Positions 1-11,549 are shown, counted from the first letter of the stretch. The stretch is 64,000 nt of DNA from Flaccisagitta enflata (GCA_965153355.1 OZ231127.1:10168001-10232000), one strand, 5' to 3'. The notes: a model not told the origin generated them from the sequence alone. Numbers and translations: made by a program.

Positions 1-720
1 GACACATCCCGATCATATTCAGGTGGTCTCAGAGACCGGCCCTGCTCAAATACTTGTACGATGTCATATTAAATGCGTGTCATTCATTCATTTATTCATA
101 ACGCATGCATTCATGCATGCATTCATTCATGCATTTATAATCGTTGAGGCGCACAAATCCGTCGAGACGTGGCCTCGTTCCTTTTCACTTGTTTATTCTA
201 TTTCAGATCTTTTAGTTGCTTAGCATAAATTAGATGGCTGCGGATAATTTACGCGGGTTCGTCACGGTTGACAACCCAGACTGTTTAGAACACAACCGCG
301 ACCCGGTTTACACCTCTCTGCTGACGTGTAGGGAGATGACTGTCATTTGAGAAAGAAGCTCCACCCGATAGCAAGATTCGCTACGGGAAGATCTCTCGAT
401 GACGATGGTCATATTGAGCCGAGTGAAGTGTGATCTACTGGGCCAATGGACGGATGCCCTGACTTCTCCCTCGCTTGCCCCGCTTCTCGCCGTCGACACA
501 GATTGTTTTCAGCCGTTGTTAGAAAAGGAAGCTTCGGGGTTGGAGTCGATGGAGGCGTCGCGGTTGGAATCGGTTGAGGCATCGCGGTTGGATCGGTCAA
601 CAAGTACTGCATTCTCTCAAAACGTCTTGTAAGAAACAAGGTTAGTAAAACGAAAGATGAAAGTGTTGATTCTCTTAAAGTGTGGAAACAACTTCATCTC
701 GAAATCTCTTGGTGACTGAA
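1..720. other. No assigned gene; short exon-like patch
   Basis: Positions 60-140 carry (CATT)n-like repeats. From about 390 to 632 the sequence is GC-richer and open on both strands. On the plus strand it codes a short repeat (SMEASRLESVEASRLD) followed by GTAAGA; on the minus strand a possible acceptor CTTACAAG precedes an open frame rich in Pro/Thr. Neither connects in phase to another exon, so I do not call a gene. Confidence 0.4.
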
Positions 721-732
721 TAGATGAAATCA

Positions 733-1425
733 AGTCCAGTTTAGGGTTAGGATGGAAAGGTTTAGGTTAGGGCTGTGTTGGGTTAGCTAGGGCTGCTGGT
801 TTAGGGTTAGGGCTGTTGGGCTTAGGTTAGGGCTGTGTTGGGCTTAAGGTTAGGGGCTGTAAGGTTTAGGGTAAAGGGCTGTGTTGGGTTTAGGGTTAGG
901 GGCTGTGTTGGGTTTAGGGTTAGGGGCTGTGTTGGATTTAGGGTTACGGGCTATGTTGGGTTTAAGGTTACGGGCTGTGTTGGGTTTAGGGTTATAGGCT
1001 GTGTTGGGTTTAGGGTTAGAGGCTGTGTTGGGTTCAGGGCTGGGGGCTGTGTTGGGTTTAGGGCTAGGGGCTGTGTTGGGTTTAGGGTTAGGGGCTGTGT
1101 TGGGTTTAGGGTTAGGGGCTTTGTTGGGTTTAGGGTTAAGGGCTGTGTTGGGTTTAGGGTTAGGGGCTGTTGGGTTTAGGGTTAGGGGCTGTTGGGTTTA
1201 GGGTTAGGGGCTGTTGGGTTTAGGGTTAGGGGCTGTTGGGTTTAGGGTTAGGGGCTGTTGGGTTTAGGGTTAGGGGCTGTGTTGGGTTTAGGGTTAGGGG
1301 CTGTGTTGGGTTTAGGGTTAGGGGCTGTGTTGGGTTTAGGGTTAGGCTGTGTTTGGGTTTAGGGTTAGGGGCCGTGTTGGGTTTAGGATTAGGGGCTGTG
1401 TTAGGTTTAGGGTAGGGGCCAAAGT
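733..1425 (+). repeat. Telomere-like minisatellite, ~24-bp unit built on TTAGGG
   Basis: About 27 degenerate copies of a unit reading roughly GGGTTTAGGGTTAGGGG plus CTGTGTT fill this stretch, with a shorter variant (CTGTT) from about 1168 to 1275. All copies have the G-rich strand on plus. The unit contains two TTAGGG-type motifs. It produces open frames in several phases that are not genes. Confidence 0.9.
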
Positions 1426-1454
1426 GGGGGAAAGGATTAGTCCTACTTGTCAAG

Positions 1455-1968
1455 CAGTTGGGTGCTTCACATAGCAAAGTTGGGAGTATCCCTTCACCCT
1501 ACTTAGGTAATGTGGAGGAGCAAAAATCATAAAGATGACCATTTTCCTTTCTTCAAAATTCCTTCATCTTCCGTTTTTGTTTTGACCTGAAAGTTTCCAC
1601 TGATTTCCCAGAATCAAGCAAAATCCTGTGTAGTTTTGTTACAAAAAGGACAATTTTTTGTTTTAAAAAATCATGATGTATGTAAAAATAAACTAAAATA
1701 TCAGAACATAAGTTATGAAAGAGCAAATGAAAAGGCAGAATTGCAATTCTATGAAGAGTAAAAAATTATGAAAGCTGATTCAAACACGTCAGTATGTCAT
1801 TTATCCCACTGCATTATGCAAATTAGGTCCTTAAACCAATTTTCTAAAAATCGAAGATGAACAATTTTTGATAAAACAAAATGGTAAGGGTCCAAAATTG
1901 TCACTTCCACATTAGGTAAAGAGGGCGAAAAGAAATAACCAACTTTTGCTATGCGAAGCACCCAATTG
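1455..1968. mobile_element. Foldback (palindromic) element, MITE-like
   Basis: The ends CAGTTGGGTGCTTC and GAAGCACCCAATTG are inverted copies, and similarity continues inward (CATAGCAAAGTTGG versus CCAACTTTTGCTATG; AGGTAATGTGGA versus TCCACATTAGGTAA, with offsets). The middle is AT-rich and has no open frame. There is no transposase, so it is non-autonomous. Target duplication is not clear. Confidence 0.7.
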
Positions 1969-2029
1969 TCACAGACAGTGTTTCACTTTGCCGTTGGCAG
2001 ATTTTGACATTTGTTCATTTCCTATTCAG

Positions 2030-2218
2030 CTCACCGACGAAATTGATCTGCGAAAGTGTTACCTCGATGTGGACAAGAAATTTAAAGGAGAGCGTCAGAT
2101 CATCCTCAACTTGGATTCCTGGCGGAAACTGGTAACAGCTGTTAATTACGTCGTTCGTCGAATCAAGGTGGTGGAGGCACAAATGAAGTCTTCACGACGC
2201 CAAAGGAGAAGCAATTAG
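2030..2218 (+). CDS. Candidate terminal exon, unknown protein
   Basis: A reading frame of 62 codons follows a good acceptor (pyrimidine-rich stretch ending in CTATTCAG just before position 2030) and ends at a TAG stop at 2216-2218. The peptide is charged and helix-like (begins LTDEIDLRKCYLDVDKK, ends SSRRQRRSN), with a basic tail. I do not recognise the family. GC content and codon use look more coding than the AT-rich flank. A foldback element lies about 60 bases upstream, so it would sit in the preceding intron. No upstream exon could be matched by phase: the open stretch at 399-632 ends in GTAAGA but in the wrong phase. It could also be a chance ORF or a decayed fragment. Confidence 0.4.
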   Translation, partial: LTDEIDLRKCYLDVDKKFKGERQIILNLDSWRKLVTAVNYVVRRIKVVEAQMKSSRRQRRSN

Positions 2219-2255
2219 CCATCAAATGGTGAGAGATATAAACTGTGATTCTATG

Positions 2256-2480
2256 ACGGTGGATAGATGGATGATCGATTGCTAGATAGATGGATGATCG
2301 ATGGGTTGATTGACGGGTAGGGGTAGATCGATGGGTAGGGTTAGATCTATAGGTGGATCGATGGGTAGGGGTGGATCGAGGAATAGGGGTGGATCGAGGG
2401 GTAGAGTAGATCGAGGGGTAGGGGTAGATCGAGGGGTAGGGGTAGATCGAGGGGTAGGGGTAGATCGAGAGATTGAGCAC
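2256..2480. repeat. Minisatellite (GATCGAGGGGTAGGGGTA)n and related GATG units
   Basis: Tandem copies of an 18-bp unit run from about 2395 to 2470, preceded by looser GATAGATGGATGATCGATGG units. It sits just after the candidate terminal exon ending at 2218. The strand is G-rich on plus. Confidence 0.8.
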
Positions 2481-3920
2481 TGCGGGTAAACAAAGCGTAG
2501 GGGTAGTCGTTGATACGAGGGGTGGGAGGTTCAATCGAAGGGTGGAGGTGGGCGACGTGGTGATTTCCACCGCCGCCCCACCCCTCCCACCCTTCGCTAT
2601 CCCTAACAAGCCCTTATAACGAATTCGATCCAAAATCTCTATAAGTACCATTTCTGGCTGGGTGGGCTAATGGAAGAAGAATTTTTTTCCTTACCTCTTT
2701 TCTTCATGCTAGTGACGAGGAATCTTTAAAGGAAGCTTTATGAAAAATTTCAACCAAATCGGACAACCGCTTTTGAAGTTATGCCATTTTTTTTCATTTT
2801 TTCATCTGGTAGGCTGGTTGGTCTGGTTGGACTGCTTGACATTCTGTAGGTCGCATCAGAATTTAGGCAAAGGACCCTCTTGGTCTAGGTATCAACCATG
2901 CAAAATTTCAATGGGCTAGCTCGAACAGTTCCTGAGATATGCCAATTTCAATTTTAAGAAAATTTATAACAAATTAAGACACAAAAGCATCGCGCATTTG
3001 TGTGAGGAGTGCTCAGTGGAAACAAAGAATTAATTACGACGATCGTCCAACGAGCGTATCAATTCTGTTCACACTTCGAGGACCAACAAAATGTAAATTT
3101 CATTGTGGCTAAACACTTGGGAGTTAAGATTTCAAATTATCAGGGTATAATCAAAATTTCACGCTCTTTCACATGGTGTTGTCATGGTTTTATGTGAATT
3201 GTGTCATTTGACACTACAGTGGCATATCTAAAGCGTTAGTATAGATCAAGTTTGGGGTGCGCGAATTGATACGGGCCTGCAAAAATGCTATATCTCCTTC
3301 AGGGATCAACCCAACAACATGAAAATGGAGGAAAATGTCCTTCAAGTAGTTGCCCATTGAATGGAAAAAGAAAAAATGCTTAATGTTGAAGATAAATGAG
3401 GTTAAGAAAAATAAATATCATAATATTCAATCTTGAGAGAAAAAAAGTAAAAAAATCGAGAAGGGGTAAATTTGATTTACACCATTTTTGGACAACTTAT
3501 TGATTGAGTAGTGAGTTGAATTTTTTTGTGTATCCAGTGGGATTGATACTAGTTGATAAAAACTCATAATATCATAAGATGCGACATTTTTTGATTGGTT
3601 TTGCTTGCTATTTCTTACAGGAGACAGAATGGAGACACGCCAAAAAGAGCCCTTTGAACAAATTTTTAGACCCTCTAGGGGTAGGGAGGGTCACAAAAAA
3701 TGGTTTGAAATTGTACACTGGGTAGTTATAAATGTCTTTGAACTATTTAATTCATTTATAATGCTGTATCTGAAGCTTGGGCCAACGCAGATTGGCAGAA
3801 AGTCGGGCCCTCAGGCATGCTGTGGAACCGTGACATTTGCCATATTGCAGTGCTTATCCTAGATATTCGTCAACATGCTTCTGAGAACTTCTTTCAACCA
3901 ATGTGTCTAAGTTACTCAGG
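2480..3920. other. No gene seen
   Basis: AT-rich sequence with stops in all frames apart from short open stretches at 3009-3197 and 3605-3862. These look like chance frames, with no splice context or recognisable motif. Confidence 0.5.
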
Positions 3921-3922
3921 GC

Positions 3923-4540
3923 ACTGCTGTCTCACATAGCGTTTGAGACAAGAATGATATTACTATGCGTTTTTTTTTCATTTTTGTAGAGTTCATGAGT
4001 ATACAAACTAAGGACAACCAAGTAGAAAATCTTTCCCAAGGCGCTTTTTGAAAAAAATGACAAATTCAACATTTTTAGCTTCATTTTGCATAGACTATTT
4101 TTCAGGTTGGTTTAACCTATCTATTGACAGCATAGTGATAATCCTGATGAAATTCTCTTTCATTTGATAGGTCGCACTATATAGTTTTCACAAAAAATAA
4201 AATTTTCATTTTTAAAGCACCCGTTATAAAATTACAACGGTGGCCTGAAACATGAATTTTTCATTTCTTATGAAAACCATACAGTGTGACCTATCAAATG
4301 AATTGGAATTTTATCAGGATTAACATTATGCTGTCAAAAAATAAGTCAAATCAACCTAAAAAATTTTCTTTGCAAAATAATGCTAAAAATCTTGAATTTT
4401 TAATTTTTTTCAAAAAGCCCCTCAAGAAAGATTTTCTACTCGATGGTTCTCAGTTTCTATACTCATGAACTCTGCAAAAATGCAAAAAACCGCATGGTAA
4501 TATCATTCTTGTCTCAAACCTCATGTGAGACAGTAGTGAG
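3923..4540. mobile_element. Foldback element, ~0.6 kb
   Basis: The left end (CTGTCTCACAT, GAGACAAGAATGATAT, GTTCATGAGTAT) returns as its inverse at the right end (ATACTCATGAAC, ATATCATTCTTGTCTC, ATGTGAGACAG). The two arms meet near 4210-4260. Arms have diverged by perhaps 15-25 percent. No coding capacity. Confidence 0.8.
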
Positions 4541-4666
4541 GGGCCAAGGCTAGTGCCAGAGATACAGATTCTTGGTAGCAGAGTAGCAATGCTACGCGGC
4601 AGGAAATGCCAAAAGTGCGGCAGGAGGAGGGAGAAAAGGAAAAATGGAGGGGAAAAAACAATGGTA

Positions 4667-4870
4667 GAAGAAAGAAAGAAAGATAAAAAGAAAGATAGAA
4701 AGAAAGAAAGAACGAAAGAAAGAAAGTAAGAAAGAGAGGGAATAGCAGAAAGAAAGGCAGCAAGCAAGAAAGAGAATGGAAGAAAGAAAGTAAGAAAGAG
4801 AGAAAGAAAGAAAGAAAGAGAGAAAGAAAGAAAGAATGGAAGAGAATAGCAGAAAGAGAGATGGATGTAC
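4667..4870. repeat. (GAAA)n microsatellite, impure
   Basis: Imperfect GAAA/GAAAGAAA repeats interrupted by GGAAGAGAATAGCAG units. Long open frames here on the minus strand (rich in Ser, Leu, Phe) are products of the repeat. Confidence 0.9.
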
Positions 4871-5019
4871 CTTACCCATTGAGGACATGAGGTGCATATT
4901 GACTGGTGGCAAAGATGCCTAAAGAAGTGCGGCAGCTTTGTAAGAATAATTCTGCTACGCGGCAGCTTGCGGAATCTGCATCTCTGGCCAGGTGCCAAAC
5001 AGCAAACAATGGAAACATT

Positions 5020-6394
5020 GTGTATACACCAGACGCTCTGTTATGCCTCCAGATTCATAGAAGTGGCTCGGTTCGCGATCAAATTGGTACTTTGTGGTAT
5101 TAAAGAGCAATTTCAGGTCTCGTTGATGATTTTCTACCTTCCCTGGAGTAATGGTTTTGATTTTATTGAATGTCCAAATCTGTCACTGGCTCAAAATTGA
5201 GGTTACTTGTTTTGAACAACCTAATCCATAAGATTATTAAAACTAGAGCCAAGAGCACTACAGGATCCAGATGCTTTATCTTTTTGTATTTGAGAGAGTT
5301 TAATGGGGTTTGAGATTTTTACAGCATATAGACATTTTTCGCATTTTCATTATATACTGCAGCTTTGGATAGATCAATCTTGTGTACTGGCGACTAAATT
5401 GAAGAGTTTTACGTTTAACGATTCTGAAAGGGTTCAGAAAAATGTTATCAGCAGGTGAAAATCAAATTTTTATCATTTGTGTTATTTTTACGGGAATGAC
5501 GTTTCAAATCGAAATTTGACTTGTGACTCATGAGCAAATCAAACTACAGCTCAAGAGCTAACTAACAGTGGTGCACCGGCATGTCAAAATACCTCTACTG
5601 CGTCTAGATTTGACAAAACTTCAAAGTTTAAAGTGTATAATGACAAAAATGATCCTCATACCCCTTCATCTTTTATAGACTCTAAAATCTAATTGAGTAA
5701 ACATAGAAATATGCTGATTGCACATAACTGATTAGCTCTTGAGCTGTAGTTTAACTTGTCATTAACTTTAAGTCAATTTTCAGTTTGGAAGTGGCATAAT
5801 TTTTCAATGAAAAATAACCTAAATGACATAAAAATTTGATTTTTTTCACCTGCTTTGAGAGTGAATAAAATTTTTCTGAGGCCATATCGATCCAAAATTT
5901 TTCCAGAATCAGTTAGAGCATCAAAAACTCTTCAATTTGGTCACCAATTTTTTAAAGATTGGTCTATCCAAAGCTGCGATATAGTGAAAAATGTGAAAAA
6001 TGTCCAAATTACCCCCAGATTTCATGCTGCAAAAAAGTCCTCTCAAGCCCCATCTTTAAAACTCTCTCAAATCTAAACAAAGAAAGATAAAAACATGCGG
6101 ATTGCACCACAAGTTAGCTCGTGAGCTCTAGTTTAATAATCTCATGGATTTTAGGTCTGATTTCATGGGGTGGCTCAATTTGAGGCCAAAGTGACCAAAT
6201 TTGAATATTTTCCCAACAACTATCTATCATCCATGATGGTAAAACCAAAAGTAAAAACGAAACCGTTACTCCAGGGGAGATAGAAAATCCTAACAAGACA
6301 TGAAATTGTTTTATACAATAAAGTACCAATATAATCGCGAACCGGCCTTCCCCTGTGAATATGGGGGCATAACAGAACGTCTGGTATACACGTG
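5020..6394. mobile_element. Large foldback element, arms ~0.65 kb
   Basis: The sequence from TGTATACACCAGACG inward (GTTATGCC, GGTTCGCGAT, GGTACTTT, ATGATTTTCTACCTTCCCTGG, TTTAATAATCTTATGGATTAGG on one strand or the other) is repeated in inverse order down to 6394. The centre lies near 5650. Inner landmarks are AGCTCAAGAGCTAACT versus TTAGCTCTTGAGCTG and GCAGCTTTGGATAGA versus TCTATCCAAAGCTGC. No transposase is visible. It could extrude a hairpin of more than 600 bp. Confidence 0.85.
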
Positions 6395-6544
6395 TAATGA
6401 AAAGGTGAATACACATTGAGAGCAGTAGCATAATTTTCAAAAGCTTTTGGAGTGGAATGAAAAAGGATTTATTTTAACAAAATCGAATTATGGAGGTGGG
6501 GAGAAAGGGGGACAGATCCACACAACTACTGTATAATGGCGTAA

Positions 6545-6717
6545 CTTCTAAAAATGCTTGGACGCTTCTGAATATTAATATGGCCATAGAGGTGGTTGGT
6601 GAACGATTTCAGATGGTACGTGGGATTTTTGGAAACTGGGTAACAGACGGATGGGTAACAGACGGACATACGGACGGACAGACAATTATAGAGATGCGTG
6701 GACGCACCTTAGGACAA
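6545..6717 (+). mobile_element. Short inverted-end element with GACG tract (copy)
   Basis: Contains GTAACAGACGGATGGGTAACAGACGGACATACGGACGG in two phases of a GACG-type tract, then ATTATAGA and the 3' hairpin GATGCG-TGGA-CGCACC followed by TTAGG. It belongs to the family described at 26380. The 5' end is not sharply defined. Confidence 0.6.
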
Positions 6718-6806
6718 AAACAAAAAAATAAACAGAAACAAAAATGTGCACAGAATTGTCTCCGTCAAGATTTCTAAAGGTCAAGCCGGATCGAGTTGCC
6801 ACTAAC

Positions 6807-7115
6807 CTTCGGATAACGCCAATTGTGGTTTTCAAACAAGAAATAGGCTGTACCCTTGCCCCAGCAAATCAATAAATTGATATTTTTGTTGCAACCAGTT
6901 ATTTCGGCTGCATTCAAAAACCACTCGTGATCCTTATCCTTGAGATCTTCCCTAAACGGATGCTTTCCAAAAAATCCCTTGATGACGAGACTCTCTTCGT
7001 GATGAAGTCCCGCTTCGTCGTCTCGGAAATGCAGAATGCGCTTTTTACCGGCAGCATCTTCGACCAGCAGAAAAATTGACTCAATCAAAGGCGTTGGAAG
7101 AACTTTAAGCAATTT
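6807..7115 (-). CDS. Candidate internal exon, unknown protein
   Basis: This minus-strand exon of 103 codons has a strong acceptor (TTTCTTTCTTTCATCCTCACAG) and an AAG|GTTAGT donor, and both ends are phase 0. The peptide starts KLLKVLPTPLIESIFLLVED and contains a hydrophobic core with GCNKNINLLICWGKG near its end, so it looks like a folded domain. I do not recognise it. It lies 40 bases downstream of the stop codon of the long disordered ORF (7155-10326). It may be the next exon of that gene, reached from a weak phase-0 donor such as CGT|GTTAAT near 7205, or it may belong to another transcript. No exon further downstream was found. Confidence 0.5.
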
Positions 7116-7154
7116 CTGTGAGGATGAAAGAAAGAAAGACGCGGGAGTCCGTGG

Positions 7155-10100
7155 CTATATTTTCTGATAAATTTTGTAAATCGACGGATTCTGGGATGCA
7201 TAATTAACACGGGTTAGTGAGAGTTCTTCTGGATTAGATCTGGAAGGTTGGTTATTGCTACTAAAATCGTTTGGTGTAGGAAAGACTGTTTGGGGATTGT
7301 AAGCTTGAGTATTTATGTGGGAATAACCCTGGCTGTGAGATGAATGGAACATTTTGGGTGGCATAAGCGCTGATGGCTGATTGAGCGTCACCGATCCATT
7401 GCTTTGCCCAACTGGATAGCTACTGATGTAAGCTGGCATCCCATTGGGTAAGGTGACCATGCAGCTGGAGTTGAGCATTTGTCTTGCCATGGGATCGGGC
7501 ATCATGATATATTGTCCAGGAAGGTAAGCGTGAAAGCCATTTGACATTGTGACTGTTTGCGCGACTGTTTGTTGAATGTTAGAGTAAAAGGCGGGTTTGC
7601 CTGCAAAAATAGTTGGTTGGTGATTCATAGCAGAAGAAAAAGAACTATCAGTTTGATTACTTGATACGGAGACAGTGGCCGGATTTAATTCTAGAGGCTG
7701 CATCCTGTCTTCCCCATTAGAGCTTAATGAAGCAAAAGCGTGACTGGGGGGCGGATGTGAGACAATAGTTGAGGGTGCAGCCGCTTGGGAAGTTGTGAAA
7801 CTGGAGTTGTTTGTGTGCTCCGATGTAATGCCAGCCATCAAAGCCACTTGGGCATCATTCCACGGATTAAGCGAGCATCTAGCCAGAGACCGGGAATTCT
7901 TATGAAAATCGGATGAATTGTTAAGGTTCATAGCGCAAGAGGGACCACCTCGAAGTTCTGCACTGTTCAAATCTGATAGGCTCCATTCATCTATCATTCC
8001 CTCACCTCCTCCTATACGAACCCCTTCTAAAGGGGGTGAAGACATGTTGTAGGGAGTGGAGGAAAACGGTTCACCATGAGGTGGAACTGTGTGTGTATGG
8101 TCAGGCACGGTGGTTTCATCAGCGGGATATGTTAATGGGGGCTTCTCCAAATGTCGCTGGTGCAAAGTGACATGATCTGAGGTGCTCAAATGATAAGATG
8201 GACTTGTTTGGTCAATGTTGCCTCTTAAATGCAAATTAGTTAGTGGTGTGTCCATTATTTCAGGGTGAACATTTTTGACCTTTCGCTCAGCGTGGTAAGC
8301 TTCATTGTGAAGAGAAGGTTCAAACCTATGGTGGTTTTCATGAGCAGGGGAGTGATGCTCCGCGTCTGCCTCGCTTTCGCAGGTATTGATTTGCATATCA
8401 CAGAGTGATCTCTCTGATTTTTCTTCATCTTTTTCCGTCAGTTCCGCGCCATCTTGTGGACGCGCAGTTTTCAAGGTCGTAGAGGAAGTTTTGAGACTGG
8501 GAAAAGTCTTCAGGTTCATAGACAGATGGCGCTTTAAAGAGGAGAATCTGTCGGCATCCTGAGCCATCGCGGTCGAGGCGGAAGAGGAACTCTCCAGTCC
8601 GTTTGTCATCTCGGAATCTACATCATCCATGAAATCCTCACCGACTCCACCCTCTCCCATTTCCTCCTCTTCCTCCGCGTCTTCGTCGTAAGAATTGAGA
8701 ATTTCTCTGCTCGACCGAATTTCCGCGAGAATCACTTTGCGCATTTTAGTGTAAGAAGAGCGAGATTGAGACAGCGCGGCTTGGGCCGCGGCTTGGCTTG
8801 AATCGTCGATGATCGAAGGCGATGATTTACACATGGACCGTCGATGACGGAACGAAAGACGATTGAGGCTTTGGGATGGATGGTCGAGGCCAGGGGATGG
8901 CGGTTCGAGGCCATGAGGTTGTTGATCGAGATCACTTTGCGCGGCGTTGTTTGACGAATCTCTCTCGTGATCGTAGCAGCGTCTCGAAGTCGCCTCACGA
9001 GCGCTCTCCGCCAAATGTTGGTAGTAATCGGAGTCGTTAGCGGGCGTAGTTGTGGGACGGCGACCATCGGAGGAGTAGGAGGAGACTGTCTCTTCCCCCG
9101 TTGTTATTATTTCAGATGGTCCTACTTGTGAAATCTTTTTTATTATCATCATCTTTTCCGCCTTCTCAACCAAATTTCCTTCTTTCTTTTCTCGTCTTCC
9201 TCCGTCGGTGACCTCTGTTGACCCGCCATCTCTTTTCTTTCCTTCGTTCTCACCATCGTTCTCGTCATCATCATCATCCTCACTTTTCTTTTTCTTTTGC
9301 TTCCACTCGTTGTTGGTTTCATTCTCACGCCCAAATGTTAGTCTGTCCACGGACGGCGGGACGAGTTGTTGTTGTTGTCGTCGTCGTTGTTGTAGCGCTT
9401 TTCTGTCTAGAGTCATCGTCATCATCGCCTCCGCTTCTTCTTCCACGTTGGTGGCGTTGATTCTTCTTCTTCTTCTACCACTACTCCCGGCGCCGCCTCT
9501 CCTTCCACCTCCGCCTCCACCTCGGATATGATTTTCTTTGTCATCGTCGTCGTCGTCGTCGTGAGCGTCGGCACCATCGACGACGACGACGTCGTTATCG
9601 TCATCGTCGTTGTGGAATGAGAGGCGGAGAGATTGTGAGGCGAATAAAGAGTCTGGTTTGGTTTTCTTGGTGGGATTGAGGCGTCGAAGAGATCTGTAGA
9701 TGAGTGGCTTTGACGAAGACGCGGAGGAAGCGGCGAAATCTACACACGCCGTCGCCGAGAGGGAAATCAAAAGAGAAAAGGACGGAGGGGAAAAGATGCA
9801 TGGAATTGAAGCAAGTCTCACGACCGGACCTCATTCATTCATTCATTCATTCATTCATTCACTCATTCAGTAAATTCAATTGAGGAGCAGTCAATGGTAG
9901 CGCTAGTCAAAAGCTGAAAGAAAGCCACTGGTACACTGATGCTCTTGCCGGACAGACCATAAATTGGGGATGAAAGTGAAAAAATTGAGCATAGACTATG
10001 CCATAGTTAAGTTCTAAAGAGACACACGTACCTGCTACGTCCCCATCTTTGTTCCGTTTGAATGGGTTTTCTCCTTTCTTGAATCCATCTTTCGGTCCAT

Positions 10101-10326
10101 CGCCAAAATTCTCTTCTTCGGCGTCTCCGTCAATGTTGTTGTTGTCGTTTGTCCTCAAACGGAACTTGGCTTTGATCTTTTTGAAAAACGTCTTGGTCGT
10201 TGAGTTGGAGGATTTTGACGAGGTTTTGGTTGACGATTTTGTAGTATGATTTGATTTGAGAAAATTGGGTGTCGTGGTTTTTTTGGAAATGGAAAATCCG
10301 TCGCGTTCGTCATCAATGACGCCCAT
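7155..10326 (-). CDS. Large disordered, charged protein, two exons, function unknown
   Basis: Exon 1 (10326-10032) starts at ATG and codes a Ser/Thr/Lys-rich segment with a basic patch (FFKKIKAKFRLR), then ends at GCAG|GTACGT in phase 1. Exon 2 (9739-7155) follows a pyrimidine tract ending GTGTGTAG and continues the same frame for 861 codons, giving about 959 residues. The first third of exon 2 has Asp runs, Gly/Arg runs and Lys/Asp/Glu-rich tracts coded by impure triplets. The rest is Ser/His/Pro/Asn-rich, and the C-terminal 200 residues are Asn/Gln/Tyr-rich (for example LPNGMPAYISSYPVGQ). No catalytic motif, membrane segment or known domain is visible. So long a frame cannot be chance. A nuclear regulatory or scaffold role would only be a guess from composition. 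The alternative ATG at 9821 lies in the intron and is less likely. The 3' end may differ if exon 6807-7115 is joined. Confidence 0.7.
9837..9868. repeat. (CATT)n microsatellite
   Basis: Eight tandem CATT units in the intron between the two exons of the disordered-protein gene. Confidence 0.9.
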
Positions 10327-10329
10327 TTT

Positions 10330-10935
10330 ACTTTTTTTAAATTTGTTCGGTCACAAGTACAATTTCAAGTGTGTTAAGACGACCTCACTTTCATTTCATT
10401 CTTCCATTCCAGTCCAAGATAGAGGATGCTTATCATTCAATTGGCCAGAGAGAAAAAAGCAAGATCGTCGTAAGAATGGCAGGTGTATTGTTAGGATGAT
10501 TATGTTTGAACTAATGTCTCCTTTTTGAGGTATTTATGTATTTCGTCAACTGTCGTTGTTTTTTTTATAATGAGTATGAATTTAAAATGCAACATGCGGT
10601 AGATCCGATTCGTCTTGTAATATATATATATATATTTTTTTTTTTATACTTTTGTTGCATTTGCAGCGAGTCTTTGCGACTATCAGAAACAGAAAATGAA
10701 ATGAAAGACACTTATTGTAAATGAAAGAAAGCATAGGGCGCAATCGACCAAATACAAAAGGGCGATATGGATTCGTTGCAAAGTAAAGCAAATCCCTTCC
10801 CCCCAAAGATTCATTGATAGATCAAGTGATCTTAATTTTTTGTACATGCTCCCTGTTTAGGCGAGTCAGTCACTATGGTACATTCATAGTTGCTCAGAGA
10901 GGAAATAAATAAATAAATAAAAAACATGAGAGAAA
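10330..10935. other. 5' flank of the disordered-protein gene; no other gene
   Basis: AT-rich sequence upstream of the minus-strand start at 10326. It includes a (TA)n run near 10621-10635 followed by a T run. No convincing TATA box or initiator can be chosen. No open frame with splice support. Confidence 0.4.
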
Positions 10936-10936
10936 C

Positions 10937-10941
<5 letters not shown>

Positions 10942-11032
<91 letters not shown>
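10942..11032. repeat. (GA)n microsatellite
   Basis: An uninterrupted GA dinucleotide run of about 91 bases, followed by GTCA repeats. Confidence 0.97.
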
Positions 11033-11035
<3 letters not shown>

Positions 11036-11325
11036 TTCAGTCAGTCAGTAAGTCAGAAACAGAGATGAGTTATAAGGTGATCGAACTTTGTCGTGATCGT
11101 AATTGCGAGCGGAAAGTACTCCAAAATTGGCCGCCTTTTGGACCGCTACACCACGAGGATCGAGAAGGGGAAGATTCTGGGGGTAAAATTACGACGAGGC
11201 GAACCGGTACAACGGCCGTCACGTATATGATGAATGCGTAATAATTATGGCCAATCACTTTTGTCGGAGGGGAAAAGAGGAAAAGGGTGAATATCGCTCG
11301 AATCTACGCTATTTCTTTTTTCGGG

Positions 11326-11328
<3 letters not shown>

Positions 11329-11384
<56 letters not shown>
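11329..11384. repeat. (GA)n microsatellite
   Basis: A pure GA run directly beside the exon-like duplicated segment 11387-11545. Confidence 0.97.
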
Positions 11385-11385
<1 letters not shown>

Positions 11386-11386
11386 A

Positions 11387-11545
11387 CAATTCGTAATTAA
11401 TGGGAAATACATTTACAAACAGACCATCATCCAATTCTTTATCATTCCACCTCAAAATTGTGTGCTGAATGCCGGAAAACCGTCGCGAAAAATTTTTAGC
11501 TGTAATATTTTCGTCTATCGCCCTCTGCACCCAAGCTATCAAAAA
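11387..11545 (-). other. Exon-like segment, copy 1 of an inverted duplicate
   Basis: The minus strand reads ENITAKNFSRRFSGIQHTI, then L/RWNDKELDDGLFV. A second copy on plus (17355-17490) has the same frame with GWNDQELDDGLFV. About 55 bases are identical, followed by scattered differences. No start, stop or donor is shared, and the family is unknown. It may be a captured exon or part of a dead element. Confidence 0.45.
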
Positions 11546-11549
11546 TGCA

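Noticed and set aside
399-632. Plus frame with EASRLES repeats followed by GTAAGA
   Set aside because: The donor phase does not fit the candidate exon at 2030, and the opposite strand is equally open, so evidence is too weak for a gene call.
835-1179. A 114-codon frame with a GCVGFRVR repeat
   Set aside because: It is the translation of the telomere-like 24-mer; neighbouring frames are open as well.
4450-4998. A 182-codon minus frame rich in SFFLSF
   Set aside because: Low-complexity product of a (GAAA)n tract at the edge of a foldback element.
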